A stretch of DNA of 14,012 nt. Origin: UBA2773 sp964458715. GTDB lineage: Bacteria > Patescibacteriota > Minisyncoccia > Moranbacterales > DUUL01. The stretch spans positions 1-14,012 of the forward strand of contig CAYWJP010000018.1 in NCBI GenBank assembly GCA_964458715.1, in the 5' to 3' direction. Positions 1-5,644 of this stretch are shown piece after piece; within the stretch, counting starts at the first letter, position 1, and every line of letters starts with the position of its first letter. Both the position numbers and the translations under genes were made by a program. Below the pieces are notes generated by a model. The model searched no databases and was not told the DNA's origin. It saw only the letters and a list, made by a program, of their open reading frames with translations.

Positions 1-59
1 GATTCGAACCCCAATTGACAGGATCAGAACCTGTTGTCCTACCATTAGACGATTCCCGA
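1..59 (-). tRNA. tRNA-Gln (anticodon CUG), 3' end cut by window edge
   Basis: Read on the minus strand from 59, the acceptor arm starts TCGGGAA, followed by a D-arm (GTC/GAC around TAATGGTAG), a 5-bp anticodon stem ACAGG/CCTGT with loop TTCTGAT, and a T-arm with TTCGAAT. The anticodon CTG (bases 27-25) reads glutamine codon CAG. The last T-stem bases and the 3' acceptor strand lie outside the window, so the 3' half of the acceptor stem cannot be checked. A weak -10 (TAGAAT on the minus strand, near 92-97) lies upstream. Confidence 0.93.
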
Positions 60-122
60 AAAAAAATTATCCTTGAAAAGAATAGTCCCATTCTACAGAA
101 AAAAAGATTGTTTGAAAAGTGT

Positions 123-150
123 TTGGAACTAAAACTAAATATGATAGAAT
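123..150 (+). promoter_or_regulatory. Candidate promoter of the C39-like peptidase gene
   Basis: TTGGAA (123-128), 16 bases, TAGAAT (145-150). The expected start near 157 gives a leader of about 18 bases with no clear Shine-Dalgarno before the ATG at 175. Confidence 0.45.
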
Positions 151-174
151 AAAAATACCAATAAGTTAATACTT

Positions 175-1113
175 ATGAAAAAATTCTATTTGTTTCTACC
201 GTTAGCTATTGCCATTTTGATTGGAGCGGTTTTTTGGGTTAACGAAAAAGGGCAAGAACTGAGTCAGCCCGTTAATTTTATTGAAGCTACTCAGCCAGTT
301 ATTATGAAAAATCCTGAATTATCTAAAACACCCGAGGAAATTGCCATTGTAACTGAAGAAGCTACCGAGGATGAAACTTTACCTACTAAGCATTTAAATT
401 CTTTAGCCTTCACTTCTCAAGCGCCCTACGCTAAATGGGATAATCTTCATGATGAAGCTTGTGAGGAAGCCTCTATTATAATGGCTCATAATTATTTGAT
501 CGAAACCGAGAAAATTGAAATTCATGATGCTGAAAATGAAATTCAAAAAATGGTAACTTTTCAGAAAACCTACTTTGGATCCCACAAAGATCTAACCGCC
601 AAAGAAATGATTGAATTAGCCCAAGAATTTTACAGTGAAGAATATCAATTAATTGAATTTAATGCACCCGCTGAAATCTCAGAAACACCAGCGATTATTT
701 CTGAAAATATTGTAGAAACTGAAGCTGAAAGCGTTCCAGCGTCAGAAGTAGAAATTCCCGACAAAGAAGCCTCTCAAATAGAAATAAACTGGGAAGAAAA
801 TATCGAATATATGAAAAAAGAATTATCCGAAGGAAGCATTTTCATTATTCCAGCCGCTGGTCGAGAACTCAACAATCCCTATTTTCGAATCCCCGGACCT
901 CTCTATCACGCTTTAGTAATTGTTGGCTATGATGATAACAAACAAGAATTCATCACTCACGACCCAGGCACTCGTCGAGGCGAAAACTATAGATACTCTT
1001 ACAAAATTCTCTGGAATGCCATTCGCGACTTCCCTGGCAAAAAAGCCGATATTCTTAAAGGCACTAAAACTGTAATTTTGGTTGAGAAAAATTCTGATTT
1101 AAATCAGAATTAG
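175..1113 (+). CDS. Secreted/anchored C39-like (papain-fold) cysteine peptidase
   Basis: A 312-residue protein with one N-terminal hydrophobic helix (about residues 5-23), so it is exported or membrane-anchored by its N-terminus. The catalytic region follows the Peptidase_C39_2 pattern: TSQAPYAKW (Gln82, likely oxyanion hole), DEACEEAS with candidate nucleophile Cys96, YHALVIVGYDD with His245, and THDPGT with Asp263. Such proteins are common in CPR bacteria and are thought to act outside the membrane, but the substrate is unknown. A Glu/Ser/Pro-rich stretch of about 40 residues (roughly 164-205) splits the Cys and His halves and looks like a flexible insertion. No Shine-Dalgarno is visible before the ATG. 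The last codons lie inside a 22-bp palindrome. The monocistronic unit ends at the hairpin at 1161-1184. Confidence 0.82.
   Translation: MKKFYLFLPLAIAILIGAVFWVNEKGQELSQPVNFIEATQPVIMKNPELSKTPEEIAIVTEEATEDETLPTKHLNSLAFTSQAPYAKWDNLHDEACEEASIIMAHNYLIETEKIEIHDAENEIQKMVTFQKTYFGSHKDLTAKEMIELAQEFYSEEYQLIEFNAPAEISETPAIISENIVETEAESVPASEVEIPDKEASQIEINWEENIEYMKKELSEGSIFIIPAAGRELNNPYFRIPGPLYHALVIVGYDDNKQEFITHDPGTRRGENYRYSYKILWNAIRDFPGKKADILKGTKTVILVEKNSDLNQN
1090..1111. repeat. Perfect 22-bp palindrome over the end of the peptidase gene
   Basis: AATTCTGATTT and its exact reverse complement abut with no loop. It encodes the C-terminal residues and the first base of the stop codon. No U-run follows, so it is not a standard terminator; a dyad binding site or mRNA 3'-end hairpin is possible. 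Confidence 0.7.
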
Positions 1114-1120
1114 AATTTAA

Positions 1121-1155
1121 GATTTAGGATTTAGGATTTAGGATTTAGGATTTAA
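1121..1155. repeat. Tandem 7-mer array (GATTTAG, about 5 copies)
   Basis: Four exact head-to-tail copies of GATTTAG followed by a degenerate one lie between the peptidase stop codon and the terminator. This is a simple-sequence tract that can change length by slippage. The unit resembles TTTAGGG-type telomere repeats by coincidence only. Confidence 0.85.
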
Positions 1156-1160
1156 GACAA

Positions 1161-1184
1161 AAACCAGCCCAGGCTGGTTTTTTT
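1161..1184. terminator. Bidirectional Rho-independent terminator
   Basis: AAACCAGCC (1161-1169) pairs with GGCTGGTTT (1172-1180). A T-run to 1184 follows on the plus strand, and GGTTTTTGTCTT follows on the minus strand. It serves both the plus-strand peptidase gene and the convergent small membrane-protein gene. Confidence 0.85.
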
Positions 1185-1193
1185 GAATTACGT

Positions 1194-1213
1194 AATCAAT
1201 TACGTAATTGATT
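1194..1213. repeat. Perfect 20-bp palindrome with a flanking half copy
   Basis: AATCAATTAC (1194-1203) is followed directly by its reverse complement. The central ATTACGTAAT occurs a second time at 1187-1196, giving two copies of a 10-bp dyad 12 bases apart between two convergent genes. Function unknown; it could be a protein-binding site or part of a longer terminator. Confidence 0.6.
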
Positions 1214-1236
1214 GTCTTTTATTTTTTATTATTTAT

Positions 1237-1425
1237 TTACGCTCCCAAGAATTTGAGTAACTCGAAAACCAAAAATGCCGGCCAGATAATTGCCTTCAAA
1301 AGACCGATTACTCCAGCCCAGAAACCAACTGCAGCCGAAATATAATAAAACGCAGCTCCAACCAATCCAAGCACATAAAAAACGCCTCCACAATCCTCAG
1401 TACCACAACACATTCCTTTTTTCAT
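1237..1425 (-). CDS. Small conserved CPR-type membrane protein
   Basis: A 62-residue protein starting MKKGMCCGTEDCGG, followed by two hydrophobic helices (about residues 15-35 and 38-58) containing FYYISAAVGFW and IIWPAFLVFELLKFLG. From memory, proteins of this length with a Cys/Gly-rich head and a WPA-LV motif recur across CPR genomes as uncharacterised inner-membrane proteins; this was not checked. The three cysteines near the N-terminus could bind metal or form a disulfide, but that is inference. No strong Shine-Dalgarno precedes the ATG at 1425; upstream is AT-rich. It is convergent with the peptidase gene and shares its terminator. Confidence 0.75.
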   Translation of the reverse strand: MKKGMCCGTEDCGGVFYVLGLVGAAFYYISAAVGFWAGVIGLLKAIIWPAFLVFELLKFLGA

Positions 1426-1541
1426 ATTTTTATTTTTACTTATTAAATAATTTTGCCTTTGTAATAATAAATTTTCATATTTTTATAAAATTATTAACTC
1501 GATTATTTTAGATATTGAAAAATAGCAATTTAAAAATTATC

Positions 1542-1570
1542 TTGCTAATTATTAATAATAATGTTAATAT
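1542..1570 (+). promoter_or_regulatory. Promoter of the 1624 gene (TTGC class)
   Basis: TTGCTA (1542-1547), 17 bases, TAATAT (1565-1570). A leader of about 47 bases ends in AGGAG (1610-1614), 9 bases before the ATG. The same layout precedes the genes at 3060, 4230 and 5226. Confidence 0.6.
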
Positions 1571-1623
1571 TATCGTTCAAAAGAAACAGCACTTTAATCA
1601 ATTCAAAATAGGAGATTTAAATT

Positions 1624-1888
1624 ATGTCTGAGAGTAAAATTATTTATGCAATAATTCCGCCAGAAGAAGAAAAAGGTCTCATTCTCACTGGAAAAGGTTT
1701 CTTTTCGATGAGAGCCATTTCAAAAAATCTACCTAAATACTCCACTGTAATTTGTGGAGATTCGCAAAAAGAAATCAACATGCAAATGGCCTTAGAAATT
1801 GAGCCTAGCGTCTATCTAAAAATTTTCGGGGATTTAGAAATAAATGAATTCCGAGCTCTCAACTCTATTGAAATCTTGGAAAACAAAA
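1624..1888 (+). CDS. Unknown protein, 3' end lost in the assembly gap
   Basis: The first 88 residues are visible before the N-run. The ATG at 1624 has a good Shine-Dalgarno (AGGAG, 1610-1614), so the start is firm. The segment LTGKGFFSMRAISKNL, followed by a strand-like STVICGDS, loosely resembles the part of histidine-phosphatase folds after the RHG motif, but no RHG is present (YAIIPPEEE stands in that place), so this is only a hint of a degenerate phosphatase-like fold. The true length cannot be known. Its promoter matches those of the unknown genes at 3060, 4230 and 5226. Confidence 0.7.
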
Positions 1889-1988
1889 NNNNNNNNNNNN
1901 NNNNNNNNNNNNNNNNNNNNNNNNNNNNNNNNNNNNNNNNNNNNNNNNNNNNNNNNNNNNNNNNNNNNNNNNNNNNNNNNNNNNNNNN
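1889..1988. other. Scaffold gap (100 N)
   Basis: Exactly 100 ambiguous bases, the conventional placeholder for a gap of unknown size. It removes the end of the 1624 gene. True spacing across it is undetermined. Confidence 0.97.
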
Positions 1989-1990
1989 GG

Positions 1991-2027
1991 CTTAGCACTA
2001 AACATGCTCAGTCGGTTTTTATTTTTT
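1991..2027 (+). terminator. Possible terminator of the gene cut by the gap
   Basis: CTTAGCA (1991-1997) pairs with TGCTCAG (2005-2011) with one mismatch. TCGG and a T-rich run to 2027 follow. It faces plus and would end the 1624 transcript, or another gene inside the gap. The pairing is weak, and the true stem may extend into the gap. Confidence 0.35.
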
Positions 2028-2813
2028 CTTAAAAATTGTGGTACAGCCGCCAGAAAGTTTAAAACCAGCAGATTGAGCTTCAGATTCGGTGCAAAAATAA
2101 CGCTCACCTTTAGAAGGGTCGATTTTGGCTTGAGAATAAGAAGGACATTCAGGGAAGAAATAGATTTTTTCTCCGTTGTTTTGAGAAACATTGCCCTTGA
2201 TCAAACAATCTTCATTTTCTGGCTGAGCATTAGTCGTTTCAGCAAAATTTTTCGGCAATCTTCCTTTACATCCATCCCAAACTCCCAACTTTTCTTCTTC
2301 TGCTAAAGTTCCAAATCGAGCCAAATAGGTCTTGAACCTGACATCTGGCAAAACAGGCTGAACTTTGGCAAAACCTTTCTCAATCATATATTTAGCCACA
2401 ATCAAATTATCGTCATCTTCTGTTTCAGAAGAAATAAAAACATGCCGTAAAAACCGATTATAACCATCCACCCCAGAAACATCTTTTTCTAATTTTACTT
2501 TTTTATTTTTCAACAAATCCGTCAAAGCTTGTTTGGATTCCAAATAATAACACTCACCCCTATCAGGCGCAGACATGTTCAAAATCCGAACAGTAATAAC
2601 TTCTGCACCTTTGCCTGCTATTTCAAAAGTATCACCATCCACCACTCGCACCACCCCATGCAGATTCTTCTCCACGCCTCCATAGTTCCCCTCTTTAACC
2701 AATTTATAACCAGTTAGTCCACTGGCTGCCAATAACGCTGTCACTGCAGCTACAACCGCGACCATTTTCGCTTTTCCTGTTTCTTTTTTTGTTTTTGGTT
2801 TTGTTTTTTTCAT
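2019..2813 (-). CDS. Membrane-anchored staphylococcal-nuclease-like protein with Ada-like zinc tail
   Basis: A 264-residue protein from the ATG at 2813. A Lys-rich head and one helix (about 17-38) anchor it outside the membrane. The SNase fold follows: VVRVVDGDTF (53-63), VRIL with Arg76 (SNase Arg35), MSAPD (80-84) and GYNR with Arg120 (SNase Arg87). Where SNase has Asp40 and Glu43 (VDTPE), this protein has Ser81 and Asp84, so calcium binding and the general base are altered; activity may be weak or changed. The C-terminus (IKGN at 205, Cys223, PSY, ERYFC at 237-241, EAQSAGF, Cys257) matches the Ada-like metal-binding 'sunset' tail often joined to such nucleases. An upstream in-frame ATG at 2831 is unlikely because the -10 box lies between the two. 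Confidence 0.85.
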   Translation of the reverse strand: MKKTKPKTKKETGKAKMVAVVAAVTALLAASGLTGYKLVKEGNYGGVEKNLHGVVRVVDGDTFEIAGKGAEVITVRILNMSAPDRGECYYLESKQALTDLLKNKKVKLEKDVSGVDGYNRFLRHVFISSETEDDDNLIVAKYMIEKGFAKVQPVLPDVRFKTYLARFGTLAEEEKLGVWDGCKGRLPKNFAETTNAQPENEDCLIKGNVSQNNGEKIYFFPECPSYSQAKIDPSKGERYFCTESEAQSAGFKLSGGCTTIFKKK

Positions 2814-2819
2814 AAATTT

Positions 2820-2848
2820 ATTATACAACAAAATTAATTTTTGACCAA
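2820..2848 (-). promoter_or_regulatory. Promoter of the nuclease gene, implying a leaderless mRNA
   Basis: On the minus strand: TTGGTC (2848-2843), 17 bases, perfect TATAAT (2825-2820), then AAATTT and the ATG at 2813. A start 7 bases after the -10 falls on the A of the ATG, and there is no Shine-Dalgarno. This decides the start codon and predicts a leaderless transcript. Confidence 0.7.
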
Positions 2849-2859
2849 AAATAAGCCCG

Positions 2860-2892
2860 ATTACCCCAAAACCGCACCGGTTTGGGGGTAAT
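2860..2892. promoter_or_regulatory. 14-bp inverted repeat midway between divergent promoters
   Basis: ATTACCCCAAAACC (2860-2873) pairs with GGTTTGGGGGTAAT (2879-2892) with one mismatch and a 5-base centre. It sits 11 bases from the -35 of the nuclease promoter and 9 bases from a TTGACA on the other strand. No U-run follows on plus and only a weak one on minus, so an operator or cruciform is more likely than a terminator. Confidence 0.55.
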
Positions 2893-2901
2893 TGGATTAT
2901 T

Positions 2902-2931
2902 TTGACAATTTCCCTAGCCCTCCTTTACACT
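2902..2931 (+). promoter_or_regulatory. Second, upstream promoter-like site before the 3060 operon
   Basis: A perfect TTGACA (2902-2907), 18 bases, TACACT (2926-2931). The -10 lies inside a short CTCC/GGAG dyad (2920-2935). It would give a leader of about 120 bases upstream of the TTGC-class promoter at 2973. Confidence 0.4.
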
Positions 2932-2972
2932 GGAGAATGGGCGTATTTTTATTTCTCTAAAGCACTTTATTC

Positions 2973-3001
2973 TTGCCTTTCACTTAAATTTGTGTTATTG
3001 T
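2973..3001 (+). promoter_or_regulatory. Promoter of the 3060 operon (TTGC class)
   Basis: TTGCCT (2973-2978), 17 bases, TATTGT (2996-3001). A leader of about 52 bases resembles those at 4178 and 5175 and ends in AAGGAGG (3046-3052), 7 bases before the ATG. Confidence 0.6.
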
Positions 3002-3059
3002 GGGCTATTAAAAAGAAGTAATTTGAAAATTAATCATTTTATAAAAAGGAGGCATTGTT

Positions 3060-3563
3060 ATGCCGAAAGAAAAAATTTGTGATGAATATGCAAATGGAAT
3101 TAAAAGAGTTTTGTGCTGGACTTTTGCCAGTATCCTCAATCATTATTTTGATGATGGTACCGTTATTCTTGTTGAAGCCGATTCAGACGGAAAAGATATT
3201 GAATTTTCCGCCACTCACAAATGGCTTGAACTTAACCATGCCCGTGAATTTGGCATTACGAAAGAAATGGCTGATACCTTTTTAATTCACATTGAAAGTT
3301 GCCAATCTCCTCAATGTATTGAAGCAAAAAGAATGCTTGATTTAATTGGACCAATTTTCAAAGAAGGCCTTCCTGCTGGGGTGGCTATTGTAAGTGCACT
3401 TCAATTAAAATCACGCGGAGTTCAAACAAGACTAACCAAAAAAAATGGTTTTGATGACGCTATCGATGAATTATTGCCAATTTTCAAGTTATTCACTGGC
3501 GAAAATAAGAATTTCTGGATTTGGCCAGAATATACAAAAACCATTGCCAAGGAGGTGTCATGA
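3060..3563 (+). CDS. Uncharacterised 167-residue protein, first gene of a three-gene operon
   Basis: I do not recognise this protein. It has no signal peptide or membrane helix and is of mixed charge. It contains FDDGTVILVEADSDGKDIEF near residues 30-50 and a Cys pair CQSPQC (about 81-86). The start is firm: AAGGAGG at 3046-3052, 7 bases before the ATG. Its stop TGA overlaps the next ATG in ATGA (3560-3563), and the next gene's Shine-Dalgarno (GGAGG, 3551-3555) lies inside its last codons, so the two are translationally coupled. A soluble cytoplasmic role is likely; function unknown. Confidence 0.82.
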   Translation: MPKEKICDEYANGIKRVLCWTFASILNHYFDDGTVILVEADSDGKDIEFSATHKWLELNHAREFGITKEMADTFLIHIESCQSPQCIEAKRMLDLIGPIFKEGLPAGVAIVSALQLKSRGVQTRLTKKNGFDDAIDELLPIFKLFTGENKNFWIWPEYTKTIAKEVS

Positions 3564-3855
3564 AAGTTAATAATAAAACAAGTTTTAAAGTATGCGCGCA
3601 CTGTTGGCATACTGAACACGGACGCGGTAATCCGGAAGTCATTTCGCCAGGAGAAACTGCGGAAAAAAAGGTCCTTTTATAGGAGAAATGGGTGAAGGTA
3701 ACTGCTACATTGACGTTTCAGGAGAAATTAGCTGCCAGGAAAACGCTGACGATGAAAATGGTTTTCAGATCACACCAGACACACCTCTCCATCTCCAAAC
3801 TGGCAAAAAAGGAGTCAGTGTTGAATTCACGACTGCAGACATTGTCGTGTTTTGA
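3560..3855 (+). CDS. Small Cys/His protein, probably made by -1 frameshifting (40 or 98 residues)
   Basis: Translation from the coupled ATG gives 40 residues (ending KKVLL, stop at 3680-3682) with a CAHCWHTEH motif at residues 12-20 that could bind zinc. A -1 shift at A AAA AAG (3664-3670) continues as GPFIGEMGEGNCYIDVSG and so on to TGA 3853-3855, for 98 residues. The joined ISPGETAEKK-GPFIGEMGEG reads like one beta-rich domain, and the second half has no good start of its own (the ATG at 3688 has AGGAG only 2 bases upstream). Either programmed frameshifting makes both forms, or one A is missing from a 7-A run in the assembly. No family recognised. The next gene follows 22 bases after the long-form stop. 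Confidence 0.68.
3649..3670 (+). promoter_or_regulatory. dnaX-like -1 frameshift signal
   Basis: AGGAG (3649-3653), 10 bases, then the slippery heptamer A AAA AAG (3664-3670) in the correct frame (GAA AAA AAG). This matches the arrangement of the E. coli dnaX site, where a Shine-Dalgarno-like element about 10 bases upstream stimulates slippage. Only a weak TCCT/AGGA hairpin (3672-3685) is seen downstream. Confidence 0.6.
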
Positions 3856-3877
3856 TTTTAAATTCAAAGGAGAAAAA

Positions 3878-3988
3878 ATGTTAACTCAAATTATATCAAT
3901 GCCTGCATGGCAATTTTATCTTGCATGTCTTGTTTGCTTATTTCTGGGAGGCTTCTCAGTTTGGGCCGGAAACAAATTTGCTAATTAA
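3878..3988 (+). CDS. 36-residue single-helix membrane peptide, third gene of the operon
   Basis: The ATG at 3878 is preceded by AAAGGAG (3866-3872) with 5-base spacing. The peptide has one hydrophobic helix (about residues 9-31, QFYLACLVCLFLGGFSVW) with two Cys in the membrane span and a short charged tail ending KFAN. A longer reading starting at a GTG at 3692 would run in a different frame over the frameshifted gene and has no Shine-Dalgarno, so it is rejected. The peptide may be a small membrane partner of the two proteins encoded upstream; function unknown. Confidence 0.7.
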   Translation: MLTQIISMPAWQFYLACLVCLFLGGFSVWAGNKFAN

Positions 3989-3993
3989 ATCCG

Positions 3994-4130
3994 AAATCAA
4001 CGAATTTCAAAAAGCCAAGGATTTTAAAAATCTTCTTGGCTTTTTGATTTGAATTTTTTGAGTTTCAATATTTTAAACTCCCACTAAAATTTAATATTAG
4101 AATTAATACTATGATTAATTTTTTGATTTT
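3994..4130. repeat. Long intergenic repeat, copy A
   Basis: Aligns without gaps to 7155-7291 (copy B) with 6 mismatches in 137 bases. It includes the terminator at 4009-4045 and an AT-rich part with three imperfect 12-base units starting TTAAT (4091-4126). Copy B lies beside a minus-strand gene, so the repeat is not simply a duplicated gene end. Confidence 0.85.
4009..4045 (+). terminator. Rho-independent terminator of the 3060 operon
   Basis: AAAAAGCCAAG (4009-4019) pairs with CTTGGCTTTTT (4035-4045). An inner GATTTT/AAAATC extension and a T-rich tail follow. It ends the three-gene operon and is carried on repeat copy A. Confidence 0.85.
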
Positions 4131-4142
4131 TGTTATTTATTC

Positions 4143-4171
4143 TTGCTATCTTTATTAATCTGTGGTATTAT
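4143..4171 (+). promoter_or_regulatory. Promoter of the 4230 gene (TTGC class)
   Basis: TTGCTA (4143-4148), 17 bases ending TCTGTGG, TATTAT (4166-4171). The leader contains CTTCGAATGAAG. This whole block is repeated at 5140 in front of an unrelated gene. Confidence 0.65.
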
Positions 4172-4229
4172 ATTTCTTCGAATGAAGCAGCTTGAAAAAT
4201 TAACTATTTTATAAAAGGGAGATGTTCTT

Positions 4230-5093
4230 ATGCTAAAACCAGAAGAAATACACGGACTTGCTCTTTTAGAAGTCTTAACTGCCTACGAAAACAAAGGGGC
4301 CCAAGCCGAATTACTGGCAAAATATTTTTGCCTAGTCGAAAATTCCTTTGACTACTTCTTGGAATGTCTGGTAATCTCCAGAAATCTCCAAAGACAAGAA
4401 AAGGAAATATTTCCTGACGAGACAATTGTGCTAGAACATGTTTTAAAAGGTTTTGTTGATAGAAAGCTTCAATCTGATTGCTTTGCCTATCGGCATACTC
4501 ATGAAACTTATCGCCATTTAATTTCCAACATCTGGCAAACGCTTTATAAGGAGCGTCAACTTTTTGTTGCCAGTATCATTCTGGCTTACTTGAACAATGA
4601 GCCTGAAGATAAAATCATGTATATCTTTGACGCTCTGGAAAATTATGACGAGCAAGAAGAGATCACTATGACTGAAGACCCTTTTTATTTGAAAGGAGTT
4701 TTGTTTGTCAAAAAATTAAATGAAAACCCCAATGGACCAGATAATATCTGGTACGGATTGGTACGGAGAGAATTTCACGTAATGGGCTCCACAATCTGCA
4801 GAACAATTCCTCTCGGAAAAAATAGTTTAAGTTTTCGAACTGACCTCACCAATGATCTGCGTCGATTCTACTTCTGGTTATGGGACAGCCAGAAAAAAAT
4901 TGAAGGTGGACTTCAATTTTATTTTGGTCCATCTGATAAATTTTCCGTTGCTTTCAGCGGAGAGTTTTCTCAAACTGTTAAAGGGGTCACCGCTACCGAC
5001 AAAAAAATAGAGCACCCAAATTGGGAAGCAACCTTTTATGGAGGAATTGAAAACAGTCGCGAAAGATTTCTTGTAGCACCAAACTACTTTTAA
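4230..5093 (+). CDS. Uncharacterised 287-residue soluble protein
   Basis: I do not recognise this protein. There is no signal peptide or membrane span. The N-terminal two thirds (to about residue 150) look helical and acidic (HGLALLEVLTAYENKG, FDYFLECLVISRNLQRQEKEIF, MYIFDALENYDEQEEI). The C-terminal part is more strand-like (GGLQFYFGPSDKFSVAFSGEF). GGGAG (4217-4221) lies 8 bases before the ATG. The terminator after it has lost its 5' arm (see 5094), so some transcription may run into the 5226 gene. The promoter and leader are nearly identical to those of that gene although the proteins do not resemble each other. Confidence 0.82.
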   Translation: MLKPEEIHGLALLEVLTAYENKGAQAELLAKYFCLVENSFDYFLECLVISRNLQRQEKEIFPDETIVLEHVLKGFVDRKLQSDCFAYRHTHETYRHLISNIWQTLYKERQLFVASIILAYLNNEPEDKIMYIFDALENYDEQEEITMTEDPFYLKGVLFVKKLNENPNGPDNIWYGLVRREFHVMGSTICRTIPLGKNSLSFRTDLTNDLRRFYFWLWDSQKKIEGGLQFYFGPSDKFSVAFSGEFSQTVKGVTATDKKIEHPNWEATFYGGIENSRERFLVAPNYF

Positions 5094-5214
5094 AGGATTT
5101 TAAAAATCTTCTTGGCTTTTTGATTTTTGTTATTAATTCTTGCTATTTTTATCAATCTGTGGCGTTATATTTATTCGAATGAAGTAAATTGAAAAACCAA
5201 TCATTTATTATAAG
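5094..5214. repeat. Intergenic repeat, copy D: broken terminator plus duplicated promoter-leader
   Basis: Begins inside the terminator of copy A (GGATTTTAAAAATC, then CTTGGCTTTTT) but lacks the AAAAAGCCAA 5' arm. It then skips the middle of copy A and resumes at TTTGATTTTTGTTAT. From there to about 5214 it matches 4121-4216 at roughly 85 percent by eye. The remaining hairpin is only 6 bp, so termination should be poor. Confidence 0.7.
5140..5168 (+). promoter_or_regulatory. Promoter of the 5226 gene (TTGC class)
   Basis: TTGCTA (5140-5145), 17 bases ending TCTGTGG, CGTTAT (5163-5168). TTATAT at 5165-5170 is an alternative -10 with a 19-base spacer. Confidence 0.55.
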
Positions 5215-5225
5215 GGGTGTACAAA

Positions 5226-5552
5226 ATGAAAATAGTGGCGATTGATAAAAAGTTCGTTAACACCATACCTGGTGATTTGATAACTATCGATGAAAAAACA
5301 AACCCTCAAGTCTACTCCAACAAAACAGCAACGAGAATCGCCAGAACTGTTGCAAGAACTTTCATAGAATTTAGAGACGGAAGTTATTGGAATCCCATGG
5401 GAGGAATCTATAATGCCAATCACCGGACCTATATTTTAACAATTTGGTCTACTGAAAAAGAGAAAGTGGACATTGAAGTCGTAGGCGATTATCCTCTAGA
5501 AAAATTAATCAGCAAAGAGGCCCTTGCCGAAAGAGTTGTAGACCTTTTTTAA
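5226..5552 (+). CDS. Uncharacterised 108-residue protein
   Basis: I do not recognise this protein. It begins MKIVAIDKKFVN and includes an Arg-rich helix-like segment (TATRIARTVARTF, about residues 34-46), then RDGSYWNPMGGIYNANHRTYILTIW and an acidic, strand-forming end. It has no signal or membrane helix. The ATG at 5226 is chosen over an in-frame GTG at 5217 because GGGGTG (5214-5219) then serves as the Shine-Dalgarno. It has its own promoter copy and a strong terminator at 5583. Function unknown; the alternating basic residues would allow nucleic-acid binding, but that is speculation. Confidence 0.78.
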   Translation: MKIVAIDKKFVNTIPGDLITIDEKTNPQVYSNKTATRIARTVARTFIEFRDGSYWNPMGGIYNANHRTYILTIWSTEKEKVDIEVVGDYPLEKLISKEALAERVVDLF

Positions 5553-5582
5553 ATGAACCCGCTCAAAAAAGCAAACCCAATT

Positions 5583-5613
5583 AAAGCCGGAGACCCAACA
5601 GGTCGACGGCTTT
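5583..5613 (+). terminator. Hairpin with tandem G-A step ending the 5226 gene
   Basis: AAAGCCG (5583-5589) pairs with CGGCTTT (5607-5613), and GACC with GGTC inside it around loop CAACA. The two stems are joined by GA facing GA, which can form sheared G-A pairs. A T-rich tail (5620-5640) follows a short gap. Confidence 0.7.
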
Positions 5614-5644
5614 ATTCTTTGGATTTTTTTATCTTTTTTCCAAA

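Noticed and set aside
1121..1155. Telomere-like repeat or linear replicon end
   Set aside because: Only about five GATTTAG units, internal between two genes and next to an ordinary terminator.
2860..2892. Terminator between the nuclease and the 3060 operon
   Set aside because: It lies upstream of both divergent genes, and lacks a U-run on plus and a good one on minus.
3692..3877. N-terminal extension of the 36-residue membrane peptide from a GTG at 3692
   Set aside because: It overlaps the more natural -1 frame protein, has no ribosome site, and the ATG at 3878 has a strong one.
3560..5552. Alternative genetic code (TGA as Gly or Trp)
   Set aside because: TGA ends several genes with clean downstream signals (for example 3561-3563 and 13368-13370), and no gene has internal TGA codons in a conserved region.
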